A DNA stretch of 64,000 bases from contig NZ_JAAITA010000001.1 in assembly GCF_013304445.1 (NCBI RefSeq), positions 1 through 64,000 on the forward strand. Reading direction: 5' to 3'. Of this stretch, positions 42,238 to 51,242 are shown piece after piece; the stretch's first letter is position 1; every line of letters begins with the position of its first letter. Source of the stretch: Blautia hansenii. GTDB taxonomy: Bacteria > Bacillota > Clostridia > Lachnospirales > Lachnospiraceae. Made by a program: the position numbers and the translations under genes. The notes under the pieces were generated by a model that saw nothing but the letters and a program-made list of their open reading frames with translations, was not told where the DNA came from and did not search any database.

Positions 42238-44144
42238 GTCTTTTCAAGCTTTCTTTTTCGAACTTTAAGCGAAGTGTAAGAAATTATGGTATGCTCATTG
42301 TTTCCCTGGCCTTTTCTGTGTTTATCTTTTTTAATTTTCAAAATGTGCTGTATTCGGATTCCATGGACGTACTCATGGATTATAAAAAGGATTACATTGA
42401 TATGATTGTAAAGGCCGCGTCTGTTGTATTTGCCGTATTTTTATTCTTCTTTATCTGGTATGCGTCCAATGTGTTTTTAAATCAGAGGAAAAAAGAAATC
42501 GGTATTTACATCTTTATGGGGTTGGATAATCAGCGTATCGGAAAAATGTATGTGCTGGAAGCTGTATTTATCGGGTTGGTTTCCCTGGTTTCGGGAATTG
42601 TAACCGGAGTGTTGTTTTCCAAGCTGTTTCAGATGCTGCTTTTGAAGCTGTCGGATATCAGTGTGGATGTAAAATTTTCTTTCAGTCTTTCGCCGGTACT
42701 GGTGACAGCAGCTATGTTTGGCGGTGTATACGGACTGATGACGTTAAAGAGTTATCACACCCTGGCAACCAGCAGTGTGCTGAATCTGCTTTCCGGTGCG
42801 AAGCAGAAAGAAATCCGTCCGGAAAAGGGGATTCTGACCTTTCTGCGCATTCTGGCAGGTCTGGGTATTCTGGGAGCAGGCTATTATCTGGCCTGGGATA
42901 CCAATGGTATGCAGGCTCTGAATAATGCTCTGGCAGCGGTAATTCTGGTGATTGCAGGCGTGTATTTGCTGTTTTCCGGTCTTATCCCTGCACTTTTGAG
43001 AAAGCTGACAGGCAATAAAAAGTATCTGTATAAAAAAGAGAGAAATCTCTGGGTGAACAGTCTGGCTTTCCGCATGAAAAAGAATTACAGAACGTATGCC
43101 ATGGTGACTGTACTGATGATCTGTTCTGTGACTGTGCTGGCCTTTTCCATTGCCATGAAGCAGCGGTATGAGAAAATACATGCCTTTGACCGGGTTTATA
43201 CCTGTCAGGTGGTAAGCACACAGCCAAAAGACGGGGAAGAAATTGCCAGGGGTATCCAACAGGAAAATGAACTGGAATGCTGGAATACTTATGAACTGGT
43301 AATTCTGGATTCCAAAACCATGCATTCAAAATACAATCAAACGATGTACGGTGTGGTATCTTATTCCCAGGTAAAGTCCGCGGCCAAAGCGGCAGGGCTT
43401 TCCTTTCCCTACAAAGAACTGAAGGACACCCAGGTGATTAACCTGGACCACGAAATTCTTATGAGCCTTGCGGGCAGTTCGGTTGGAGATGAAAAACAGC
43501 AGATAGGAGAGAAAATGTATGAGGTTCTTACCGTGGACAAGACCCCTTATCTGGGAGCTCTGCAAAGCTCAGCAGATATCTATGTGGTCAGTGATAAGAC
43601 GTTTGAAGAATTGGAGGGACTTGGGGTGAAAAGCTATCTGTATAATTACAGGTTGAAAAACCCCGAAAACATAGAAGCGTCAAAGGCTTATCTTCAATCC
43701 CTGGTTACGCAGGATGAAAACGGCCAGTATACAACCGGTGTCAACTATTCCCAGGCACAGTCTAAGCAGGACGGTTGGATTCGGATTATGTATTCTCTGT
43801 GCCAGTTTATGTTTGTGACGCTGGTACTGGCAGCAGGAAGTATTATTTTCTTAAAGACGGGCAATGAAGTTTACGAGGACAAAGAGCGGTACAGGGTATT
43901 GGAAAAAATGGGAATTCAGACAAAGGTATTGAAAAAGTCTGTACGGAATGAAATCTGTTTTACCTACTACTGTCCCTTCGTGCTCATGGTTGTCACCTCC
44001 TGGTTTTCCATACATGCGCTGGGAAATGTCATGAAGGAAGAGTTGCTGCTGGTAAATCTGTGGAGTGCAGGCATTGTTTTGGTGCTGTTTAGCGGAATCT
44101 GCCTGTTGTCTGTGCGGACAGCCAGAAAGAGGCTGTTTTTGTAG
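42234..44144 (+). CDS. BceB-like ABC permease
   Basis: A 636-residue permease with ten membrane segments. Helix pair and FtsX domains at both ends and a large extracellular domain between about residues 310 and 520, the sensing part of BceB proteins. Start overlaps bceA by 4 bp. It acts as both detoxifier and sensor, signalling to the intramembrane kinase at 40368. Exact antibiotic unknown. Confidence 0.88.
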   Translation: MSLFKLSFSNFKRSVRNYGMLIVSLAFSVFIFFNFQNVLYSDSMDVLMDYKKDYIDMIVKAASVVFAVFLFFFIWYASNVFLNQRKKEIGIYIFMGLDNQRIGKMYVLEAVFIGLVSLVSGIVTGVLFSKLFQMLLLKLSDISVDVKFSFSLSPVLVTAAMFGGVYGLMTLKSYHTLATSSVLNLLSGAKQKEIRPEKGILTFLRILAGLGILGAGYYLAWDTNGMQALNNALAAVILVIAGVYLLFSGLIPALLRKLTGNKKYLYKKERNLWVNSLAFRMKKNYRTYAMVTVLMICSVTVLAFSIAMKQRYEKIHAFDRVYTCQVVSTQPKDGEEIARGIQQENELECWNTYELVILDSKTMHSKYNQTMYGVVSYSQVKSAAKAAGLSFPYKELKDTQVINLDHEILMSLAGSSVGDEKQQIGEKMYEVLTVDKTPYLGALQSSADIYVVSDKTFEELEGLGVKSYLYNYRLKNPENIEASKAYLQSLVTQDENGQYTTGVNYSQAQSKQDGWIRIMYSLCQFMFVTLVLAAGSIIFLKTGNEVYEDKERYRVLEKMGIQTKVLKKSVRNEICFTYYCPFVLMVVTSWFSIHALGNVMKEELLLVNLWSAGIVLVLFSGICLLSVRTARKRLFL

Positions 44145-44149
44145 CAGTT

Positions 44150-45001
44150 TTAATTTTCCGCCCCTGCAGATTTCGACGTCCGCAAATCACGGGGCGTACA
44201 GCCATAAATCTCACGAAAGAGCTTATGAAACAGCTTATAATTGGTAAATCCGTTCCGGTCAATGATTTCCATAATGGGGTCATTGGTGGTAAGCAGTTCA
44301 AAATGAATGTGAGAAAGCCGGACCAGATTTACATGCCGGGAAAAGTTGAGCCCCACATTCTTTTTGAAAAAACGGCAGAAATATTCCCGGTTGAGACCAA
44401 AATGAGCAGAAATTTCCTCCAGAGAAATGCTGTGGCTGTAGTGTTCTTCCACATAGAGCAGAATCTCCTTTAGTCGTTCCTGATTTCCGGCGGCAGGTAC
44501 TTCCTCTGCAGGAATGGAAACAGAGAAATGGTTTACCAGTTTAAACAGAATCTGCATGACAATGGCTTCACAGGCCAGGTTCATGGCAGGGGGCTGGGTG
44601 ATGTAAAGGGGAACCAGCTGCTTGAAAAGGTCACAGATTTCCAGAAACCAGGGAAGGTCTTTGTGGGTAAGGGTTTCTCTGCTGCACACCAGATGGGGAA
44701 GGATACCCTGCTCCATATAGGATTCCAGAAATGCCCTGGAAATGTGCACACAGATTTCCGTATAAGCAAGAGCGCAGCGGGATTCATGTATCTGGTTGGA
44801 ATCCGTAACAATAAATTCCCCTGCCACCAGGGTGTATTTTTTGCCGCTTATGGTGATTTCCGCAGTGCCGTTCAGGATATAGAGCAGTTCAACGGCAGGA
44901 TGCCAGTGGGCTGGGAAATAAGAACCACGGTTGGTCTGATAGCGGATGGAGATATTTTTTCCCTCCAGGTCATCCAGATGTCTGTAAAACGCAGTCTTCA
45001 T
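44150..45001 (-). CDS. AraC-family regulator with cupin domain
   Basis: 283 residues from ATG 45001, preceded by AGGAGG. N-terminal cupin (GSYFPAHWHPAVELLYILNGTAEI, DSNQIHESRC). C-terminal HTH pair (ISLEEISAHFGLNREYFCRFFKKNVGLNF, IMEIIDRNGFTNYKLFHKLFREIYGCTPRDLR). Ends 6 bp after the convergent bceB. Upstream region holds paired GTCAATAT repeats, likely its own binding sites, shared with the mini-gene at 45131. Confidence 0.85.
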   Translation of the reverse strand: MKTAFYRHLDDLEGKNISIRYQTNRGSYFPAHWHPAVELLYILNGTAEITISGKKYTLVAGEFIVTDSNQIHESRCALAYTEICVHISRAFLESYMEQGILPHLVCSRETLTHKDLPWFLEICDLFKQLVPLYITQPPAMNLACEAIVMQILFKLVNHFSVSIPAEEVPAAGNQERLKEILLYVEEHYSHSISLEEISAHFGLNREYFCRFFKKNVGLNFSRHVNLVRLSHIHFELLTTNDPIMEIIDRNGFTNYKLFHKLFREIYGCTPRDLRTSKSAGAEN

Positions 45002-45017
45002 AAAAAACCTCCTAAAT

Positions 45018-45046
45018 GTCAATATTGACCTAAAAACAGTCAATAT
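45018..45046. promoter_or_regulatory. Paired GTCAATAT repeats, probable AraC operator
   Basis: GTCAATATTGAC (45018-45029, perfect palindrome) and a second GTCAATAT (45039-45046) in direct orientation 21 bp apart, one to two helix turns, as in AraC family half-sites. Confidence 0.6.
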
Positions 45047-45130
45047 ATTATCTAAAATAATTCTATAGTCTATGATAACATATGGTTGTAAACAAGGAAA
45101 ACACTTATTTCAAAAAGAGGAGAAATTATT

Positions 45131-45271
45131 ATGAAGAAATTAAATCAGAACAATATAGATACAAAAAAAATGACATTTGGACAGCGCCTGGAAAGATACA
45201 TTGAGAAAAACGGAAAAGCTTTCGCAGCCATTGACGCTGCATGGACAGGAAGACTTTACGGAAGATACTAA
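45131..45271 (+). CDS. Small hypothetical protein, 46 residues
   Basis: ATG 45131 after AAAGAGGAG, with good spacing. Basic and amphipathic: MKKLNQNNIDTKKMTFGQRL, then KNGKAFAAIDAAWTGRLYGR, ending in Tyr. No signal peptide or cysteine. Divergent from the AraC gene and followed by a strong terminator, so it is a discrete transcription unit. Function unknown; could be a regulator-controlled mini-protein or a modified peptide precursor. Confidence 0.55.
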   Translation: MKKLNQNNIDTKKMTFGQRLERYIEKNGKAFAAIDAAWTGRLYGRY

Positions 45272-45285
45272 GATGCATAAAAAAG

Positions 45286-45332
45286 AAAAGCCCGCGAAGA
45301 AACAGGAAAGACTGCAGCTTCGCGGGCTTTTT
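45286..45332. terminator. Terminator after the mini-protein gene
   Basis: AAAAGCCCGCGAAG pairs with CTTCGCGGGCTTTTT; convergent with ilvN and usable from both sides. Confidence 0.9.
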
Positions 45333-45348
45333 GGAATAGGGGGGAGAA

Positions 45349-45858
45349 TCAGTGTTCCATCATGCTGATGGATTCAATTCCCACGCTTCCGCCCCGTACC
45401 ACTTCGATATTTTTAAATTCTTCTTTAAACAGCTTGACAACCGCATCATTTTTGGCAGCGGTCTGGACAAATTCCAGAAGCAGGCTGTCTTTTCCACGGT
45501 CAATGACACGTCCTTTAAAGGTTTCCGCAATCTGAAACAACTCGATTTTTTCCTCCAGAGAGCAATCTCTGACTTTCACATAGAGAATTTCCTTCATGCG
45601 GATAAAAATATCCGTAAAATCAATGACTTTGATAACCTCCACCATGCGGTTTAACTGCTTTTTTATCTGCTCAAAGGTTTCGTCATCACTGACGGTTGCA
45701 ATGGTCATACGGGAAACCGTAGGGTCTTCCGTGGTTCCTACCGTGAGACTGTCCAGATTGTAGCATTTTCCGGAGAACAGTCCGGAAATTTTGGAAAGTA
45801 CCCCTACCTGATTTTCCACATAGAGGGAAATCCATCTTTTTTTCATTCCTTTTTCCAT
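45349..45858 (-). CDS. ilvN: Acetolactate synthase small (regulatory) subunit
   Basis: 169 residues from ATG 45858, preceded by GGAGG. N-terminal ACT domain WISLYVENQVGVLSKISGLFSGKCYNLDSLTVG..., where valine binds in feedback control. C-terminal half KLFKEEFKNIEVVRGGSVGIE. Eleven bases after the ilvB stop; the two form one enzyme of branched-chain amino acid synthesis. Confidence 0.92.
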   Translation of the reverse strand: MEKGMKKRWISLYVENQVGVLSKISGLFSGKCYNLDSLTVGTTEDPTVSRMTIATVSDDETFEQIKKQLNRMVEVIKVIDFTDIFIRMKEILYVKVRDCSLEEKIELFQIAETFKGRVIDRGKDSLLLEFVQTAAKNDAVVKLFKEEFKNIEVVRGGSVGIESISMMEH

Positions 45859-45869
45859 AGTCCCGCCTC

Positions 45870-47588
45870 CTAACAATCCATAATCATATCGGCCAGAGTG
45901 CCGCCGGGTTTAATCATCGGGTAAACCATTTCCTCCGGGTCGAGGATAAATTCAATCACCGTAGGCGTCTTGGCGTGGGTCTTAGCCCGCTCAAAGGCAG
46001 GGGCGATTTCTTCTTTTTTCGTAACACGAATGCCGTCAGCCCCATAGCTTTGAGCCAGTTTGACAAAATCCGGGGTATAAGGCGGCAGTTCTTCTCCGTC
46101 TGTGCGGCGGGAGAGAGCGCCGGCCCGCAGGTTTGTCATAGAATACCGTTTGCCGTAGAACAGCTTCTGCCACTGGCGTACCATGCCCAGATATTCGTTA
46201 TTGAAAATACAGAGAATGACCGGAAGTTCTTCCAGAACTGCGGTAGCCAGTTCCTGAATATTCATCTGCATGCCGCCGTCGCCGGAAACGGCAATGACAG
46301 GCGTATCGGGATTGCCGATTTTTGCCCCAATGGCACCGGGAAGTCCATAGCCCATAGTGCCAAGGCCTCCGGACATAATCAGTTTTTTCTTTTCTGTAAT
46401 CTCTGCGTACTGGGTTACCAGCATCTGGTGCTGGCCCACGTCTGTGACCAGAATGGCTTTGTCAAACTGGCGGTTGATTTCCTGAAGAATATCCAGAGGC
46501 CCCATCAGCGCCCGCTTCTTCATGGTAAGCGGGTGTTCTTCCTGCCATGCATGGATTTCCTTCAGCCATTTGCCCGTGCTGCAGGGCTCTACATAAGCAT
46601 CCATCTTAAGCAGGGCTTCTTTGGCATCTGCCACAATAGGGATATCTACATGGATATTTCTGGAAATAGAAGCCGTATCAATATCAATGTGGACAATCTG
46701 CGCATGGGGAGCAAATTCGTGGAGTTTTCCGGTGATACGGTCGTTAAAGCGAGTACCAATGGAAAACAGCAAATCGCAGTTATTGACAGCCATATTGGCA
46801 GCATAAGCGCCGTGCATGCCCAGATTTCCAATAAACAGCGGATGGTTGGTGGAAATAGCGCCTCTGCCCATAATGGTCGTTACCACAGGAACCTGGGTTT
46901 GCTCAGCCACTTTGGTGAAAACTTCTCCGGCTCCTGCAATGTTGACACCGCCCCCTGCCAGAAACAGAGGTTTTTTGGCTTTTTGGAGAAGCTTCAGCGC
47001 CTTTTTCAGCTGCCCCACATGGATACCGGAATTGGGTTTGTATCCCCGAATGTTGACAGTTTTGGGATATTCGGGGCTGCCAAGCTCAGCCATCACGTCT
47101 TTTGGTAAGTCAATGAGCACAGGGCCGGGTCTTCCTGTGCGTGCAATATAGAAGGCTTCTTTGATAATTCGTCCCAGGTCTTCCCGCCTGCGTACGGTGA
47201 CGCCGTATTTGGTAATGCTGCGGGTGATACCCACAATATCTACCTCCTGAAAAGCGTCGTTTCCAATGAGATGACGTGCCACCTGTCCGGTAAAGCATAC
47301 GAGAGGTACGCTGTCATAGTTGGCTGTGGCAAGACCTGTCACCAGATTGGTAGCGCCGGGACCGCTGGTCACCAGACAGACCCCAACCTTTCCTGTGGTT
47401 CTGGCATAGGCGTCTGCCTCGTGAACCAGAGCCTGCTCATGCCGGGGAAGTATGATGTCCAGATTGTTCTGTTTGTAAAGCTCGTCGCTGATGTCAATGG
47501 TACACGCCCCGGGATAGCCGAATAAAACGTCCACCCCTTCTTCTTTCAGGGCTTTTACCAACAGTCGGTTTCCTGAAATTTGTTTCAT
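45870..47588 (-). CDS. ilvB: Acetolactate synthase large (catalytic) subunit
   Basis: A 572-residue TPP enzyme joining two pyruvates (or pyruvate and 2-oxobutyrate). Catalytic Glu region GYPGACTIDISDEL, RHEQALVHEADAYAR, and the TPP motif GDGGMQMNIQELATAV...NNEYLGMVRQW. Promoter at 47641-47669. No T-box or long leader is present, so leader-mediated control by amino acids is unlikely. Confidence 0.95.
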   Translation of the reverse strand: MKQISGNRLLVKALKEEGVDVLFGYPGACTIDISDELYKQNNLDIILPRHEQALVHEADAYARTTGKVGVCLVTSGPGATNLVTGLATANYDSVPLVCFTGQVARHLIGNDAFQEVDIVGITRSITKYGVTVRRREDLGRIIKEAFYIARTGRPGPVLIDLPKDVMAELGSPEYPKTVNIRGYKPNSGIHVGQLKKALKLLQKAKKPLFLAGGGVNIAGAGEVFTKVAEQTQVPVVTTIMGRGAISTNHPLFIGNLGMHGAYAANMAVNNCDLLFSIGTRFNDRITGKLHEFAPHAQIVHIDIDTASISRNIHVDIPIVADAKEALLKMDAYVEPCSTGKWLKEIHAWQEEHPLTMKKRALMGPLDILQEINRQFDKAILVTDVGQHQMLVTQYAEITEKKKLIMSGGLGTMGYGLPGAIGAKIGNPDTPVIAVSGDGGMQMNIQELATAVLEELPVILCIFNNEYLGMVRQWQKLFYGKRYSMTNLRAGALSRRTDGEELPPYTPDFVKLAQSYGADGIRVTKKEEIAPAFERAKTHAKTPTVIEFILDPEEMVYPMIKPGGTLADMIMDC

Positions 47589-47640
47589 AATGCAATCCCT
47601 CCCTGTATTTTACGATATTACAGCGTAAAAGTTATAAATC

Positions 47641-47669
47641 ATTATAGAATGGGGGAAAGGGTTTGTCAA
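47641..47669 (-). promoter_or_regulatory. Consensus promoter of ilvBN
   Basis: On the minus strand TTGACA (47669-47664), 17-bp spacer, TATAAT (47646-47641), about 50 bp before ilvB. The short leader has a TTTTACG/CGTAAAA hairpin. Confidence 0.85.
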
Positions 47670-47773
47670 CAGAAAATGGGAAGGGAGATAGACAGAACGG
47701 GCAAGATGCATTAAAATAGAAAGATAGAGAAAACAAACTATTTTTGTTCAGATAGAAGGGAGAGCATATTATT

Positions 47774-48808
47774 ATGAAATTAATGCGTACAGAAGACGCA
47801 GTAGGACAGATTTTATGCCATGATATTACGCAGATTATCAAAGGCGTTACCAAAGACGCTGTGTTTCGCAAAGGCCATGTGATTCAGAAGGAGGACATTC
47901 CCGTTCTTTTAAGTGTGGGAAAAGAGCATATTTATATATGGGAAAATAATGAGCATATGCTGCATGAGAACGAAGCGGCAGAAATCCTGTACCGCATTTG
48001 CAAGGGCGAGCATATGCACGGAAGTGAAGTTAAGGAAGGAAAAATAGAACTCATTGCCGACATGGACGGCGTTCTGAAGATACAAAGAGAAACCCTGCAC
48101 AAAATCAATGGGATGGGCCAGATGATGATTGCCAGCCGCCACGGCAATTTTCCGGTGAAAAAAGGGGATAAAATTGCAGGTACCAGAATTATTCCCCTGG
48201 TAATCGAAAAAGAAAAAATGGAGGCAGCCAGGCAGGCTACAGGGGAAGAACCGATTTTTCAGATTTTGCCTTACCGGTATAAAACCGCAGGAGTGGTTAC
48301 TACGGGAAGCGAGGTGCTGAAAAACAGAATTTCCGATACCTTTACCCCGGTCATTGAGGAAAAACTGGCAGAGTATCAGGTGCAGATGACAGAGCATGTA
48401 TTAAGCGGAGACGACCATGTTGTGATTACAAAAGCCATTGAAGAAATGATAGAAAAAGGCGTGGAAATGGTTATCTGCACAGGAGGCATGAGTGTGGACC
48501 CGGACGACCGGACGCCTCTGGCTATTAAAAATACAGGGGCCAGGATTGTGACTTACGGAGCACCCATGCTGCCGGGCGCTATGTTCCTGCTGGCTTATTA
48601 TGAGCATGGGGATAGGAAGATTCCCGTTCTGGGACTGCCTGGCTGTGTCATGTATGCGAAAAGAACGATTTTCGATTTGGTTCTGCCGCGGCTTCTGGCA
48701 GGAGAAATGCTCACAGAGGAAGATTTTATCCGGGCAGGGGAAGGCGGTCTGTGTCTGTCCTGTCCCCAGTGTACCTATCCGAACTGCGGATTTGGGAAAG
48801 GAGTTTAA
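47774..48808 (+). CDS. Molybdopterin-binding protein (MoeA-like)
   Basis: A 344-residue protein. The C-terminal half has the MoCF_biosynth fold: GVVTTGSEVLKNRI..., VICTGGMSVDPDDRTPLAI, PGAMFLLAYYEHG and LPGCVMYAKRTIFD. The N-terminal part (residues 1-160) is MoeA-related but short. Probably involved in molybdenum insertion into molybdopterin. A cysteine-rich tail CLSCPQCTYPNCGFG could bind metal. First gene of the cofactor cluster; moaC starts at the next base after its stop. Confidence 0.78.
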   Translation: MKLMRTEDAVGQILCHDITQIIKGVTKDAVFRKGHVIQKEDIPVLLSVGKEHIYIWENNEHMLHENEAAEILYRICKGEHMHGSEVKEGKIELIADMDGVLKIQRETLHKINGMGQMMIASRHGNFPVKKGDKIAGTRIIPLVIEKEKMEAARQATGEEPIFQILPYRYKTAGVVTTGSEVLKNRISDTFTPVIEEKLAEYQVQMTEHVLSGDDHVVITKAIEEMIEKGVEMVICTGGMSVDPDDRTPLAIKNTGARIVTYGAPMLPGAMFLLAYYEHGDRKIPVLGLPGCVMYAKRTIFDLVLPRLLAGEMLTEEDFIRAGEGGLCLSCPQCTYPNCGFGKGV

Positions 48809-49303
48809 ATGGGAGAGTTTACGCATTTTAACAACCGGGGCGAGGCGGTTATGGTAGACGTCAGCGAGAAAAAGCAAACGGTCAGAGAAGCCATTGCCGC
48901 GGGAACCATTACTATGAGCAGAGCATGCTTTTTGAAACTTGCAGAAGGTGGAATGGGAAAAGGAGACGTGCTGGGTGTGGCCAGAATTGCCGGAATCATG
49001 GGGGCGAAGAAGACTTCAGAACTGATTCCTCTCTGCCATGTGCTGAATCTTTCCAAGGTAGAATTGGAGTTTTTCCTTTTGGAGCAGGAATGCGCAGTAA
49101 AAGCGGTGTGTACCGTGCGTACTGTGGGAAAGACTGGAGTGGAGATGGAAGCTTTGACCGGAGTGAGCACTGCGCTGCTTACCATTTACGATATGTGTAA
49201 GGCGGTGGATAAAAGTATGGAAATCGGAAATATCTGTCTGGAAAAGAAAACCGGGGGAAAAAGCGGGATATACCAGAGGCAGATGGAAAGCGGGGAGCAG
49301 TAA
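48809..49303 (+). CDS. moaC: Cyclic pyranopterin monophosphate synthase
   Basis: A 164-residue enzyme that with MoaA makes cPMP from GTP. Conserved GEAVMVDVSEKKQTVREAIAAG, LIPLCHVL, and VEMEALTGVSTALLTIYDMCKAVDK. Directly abuts both neighbours in the operon. Confidence 0.95.
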   Translation: MGEFTHFNNRGEAVMVDVSEKKQTVREAIAAGTITMSRACFLKLAEGGMGKGDVLGVARIAGIMGAKKTSELIPLCHVLNLSKVELEFFLLEQECAVKAVCTVRTVGKTGVEMEALTGVSTALLTIYDMCKAVDKSMEIGNICLEKKTGGKSGIYQRQMESGEQ

Positions 49304-50269
49304 GTGAAGGACAGCTACGGAAGAACAGTGGATTATATGCGGATTTCCATTACAGACCGCTGCAATTTAAGGTGCAGGTACTGTATGCCGGAAATGCCCT
49401 GCTTTCTGCCCCGGAAAGAACTTTTAAGTCTGGAGGAAATTCTGGACATCTGTGTCTGCGGCGCCCGGATGGGTATCCGAAAAATAAAGATTACCGGAGG
49501 AGAACCTCTTCTGCGTCCCGGCTGTGTGGAACTTATCCGGAAACTGAAAGAAATTCCCGGAATGGAAAAGGTGACCCTGACAACCAACGGTGTACTTCTG
49601 GCTCCTTTCGCCGAGGCGCTTTATCAGGCTGGGATTGATGGAGTGAATGTGAGTCTGGATACCTTGAATGAGGAAACATACAGGAAAATCACGGGCTTTG
49701 ACAAGCTTGCACAGGTCCTTGAAGGACTGGATACGATGAGCCGATTCCCGGTGCCTTTAAAAACCAACACGGTACTGCTGCCCTGGGAGAACGGAAAGGA
49801 TTGGAAAGAACTGGCGCTATTGGCTAAAAACCGCAGAATAGATGTGCGATTTATTGAAAAAATGCCTCTGGGAAAAGATAAGGAAACAGAGGGAGTTTCC
49901 AATATTTTGCTGTTGGAAGAGATGCAGGCATCTTTCGGAAAGGCAGAACCGGACGGCCGTTCTCACGGAAACGGCCCGGCAGTGTATTACCGTTTTCCCG
50001 GTTTTCAGGGAAGTGTGGGCTTTATCAGCGCCATACATGATAATTTCTGTGCAGGCTGTAACCGCCTGCGCATGACGGCGGAGGGAAAGGTAAAGCCCTG
50101 CCTTTGCTATGAGGAAAATTTTTCTCTGAAAGAGGCAGTAAGAGCAGGAAATCGTGAGGAAATCAGAGAACTGCTTAGAAGTGCTGTTGAAAAGAAGCCC
50201 CAGAGGCATTGTTTTGCACATACGGAACAGATAACAGAGCAGCGGGATATGTGGAAAATAGGAGGATAG
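49304..50269 (+). CDS. moaA: GTP 3',8-cyclase (radical SAM)
   Basis: A 321-residue enzyme. N-terminal cluster CNLRCRYC and SAM motif ITGGEPLLRPGC. C-terminal second cluster CAGCNRLRMTAEGKVKPCLC. Makes the first pterin intermediate of molybdenum cofactor from GTP. GTG start directly after moaC stop. Confidence 0.95.
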   Translation: MKDSYGRTVDYMRISITDRCNLRCRYCMPEMPCFLPRKELLSLEEILDICVCGARMGIRKIKITGGEPLLRPGCVELIRKLKEIPGMEKVTLTTNGVLLAPFAEALYQAGIDGVNVSLDTLNEETYRKITGFDKLAQVLEGLDTMSRFPVPLKTNTVLLPWENGKDWKELALLAKNRRIDVRFIEKMPLGKDKETEGVSNILLLEEMQASFGKAEPDGRSHGNGPAVYYRFPGFQGSVGFISAIHDNFCAGCNRLRMTAEGKVKPCLCYEENFSLKEAVRAGNREEIRELLRSAVEKKPQRHCFAHTEQITEQRDMWKIGG

Positions 50270-50271
50270 AA

Positions 50272-51207
50272 ATGGGAAATATCAGAGCAATCTGTATCAG
50301 TAAACAGAGAGGAACTGCAAAAACGGAAGTAGTAGAAGCAGAACTGACCCCACAATGGGGGATTCTGGGAGATGCTCACGGAGGCCCGTGGCATCGTCAG
50401 GTGAGCATGCTCTCTGTAGAGAAAATTCAGGATTTTCAGGCAAGAGGAGCAGAAGTGGACTTCGGCGCTTTTGGAGAAAATCTGGTGGTAGAGGGATTTG
50501 ACTTTGCCGCTCTGCCTGTGGGCAGCCGTTTCCGGATAGGAGATGTGGTGCTGGAAATGACCCAGATTGGAAAGGAGTGTCATAACCACTGTCAGATTTA
50601 TCAGCGCATGGGAGAATGTATTATGCCCAAGGAAGGGGTATTTGCCAGAGTTTTGCAGGGGGGAAGAATCAAAAGGGGAGACGAAATCCAATTGGTACTG
50701 CCTGACGCAAACCGGCCTTATACAGCGGCAGTGATTACCCTCAGCGATAAAGGGGCTAAGGGCGAACGAGAGGACAAAAGCGGTCCGTTGATTGTAAAAA
50801 TGCTGGAAGAAGCCGGATACCAGGTGGAAGAAACGCTGCTTTTACCAGATGAACAGAAACCGTTGGAACAGCAGCTGATGCGTCTGGCTGACCAGAGGCA
50901 GATAAGCCTGATTCTCACCACCGGCGGTACCGGATTTTCTAAAAGGGATGTGACCCCGGAAGCAACCATTGCCGTGTGTGACCGCATGGCCAGAGGCATT
51001 GCGGAGGCCATCCGGGGATATTCCATGACCATTACAAAGCGCGCTATGTTAAGCCGGGCAGAATCCGGAATCCGAAAGGGCACGCTGATTGTAAATCTTC
51101 CGGGAAGCCCTAAGGCAGTAAAGGAATCTCTGGAATTTGTTCTGTCGGTCTTGGAACACGGTCTGGGAATCCTGCGGGGAACCGAAGGAGAATGTGGAAG
51201 AAATTAG
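50272..51207 (+). CDS. MOSC-domain and MogA/MoaB fusion protein
   Basis: 311 residues from ATG 50272 (GGAGG site). Residues about 1-145 form a MOSC domain (GILGDAHGGPWHRQVSML, FGENLVVEGFD, KECHNHCQIY), a sulfur/molybdopterin carrier. Residues about 150-311 are MogA-like (AAVITLSDKGAKGEREDKSGP, LILTTGGTGFSKRDVTPEAT, NLPGSPKAVKESLEF), an adenylyltransferase for molybdopterin. The domains are separate proteins in many bacteria; fused forms are known in Clostridia. Second copy of a MoCF-fold gene in the cluster besides 47774. Confidence 0.85.
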   Translation: MGNIRAICISKQRGTAKTEVVEAELTPQWGILGDAHGGPWHRQVSMLSVEKIQDFQARGAEVDFGAFGENLVVEGFDFAALPVGSRFRIGDVVLEMTQIGKECHNHCQIYQRMGECIMPKEGVFARVLQGGRIKRGDEIQLVLPDANRPYTAAVITLSDKGAKGEREDKSGPLIVKMLEEAGYQVEETLLLPDEQKPLEQQLMRLADQRQISLILTTGGTGFSKRDVTPEATIAVCDRMARGIAEAIRGYSMTITKRAMLSRAESGIRKGTLIVNLPGSPKAVKESLEFVLSVLEHGLGILRGTEGECGRN

Positions 51208-51242
51208 AAGAAAACAGAACAAAAGAGAATAGGAGAAGCAGA

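Noticed and set aside
34881-45001. A lantibiotic biosynthesis cluster
   Set aside because: Immunity-type transporters and sensors are present but no lanA, lanB/C or lanM gene, so this is defence only.
47589-47700. A T-box leader before ilvB
   Set aside because: The leader is only about 50 nt and lacks a T-box sequence.
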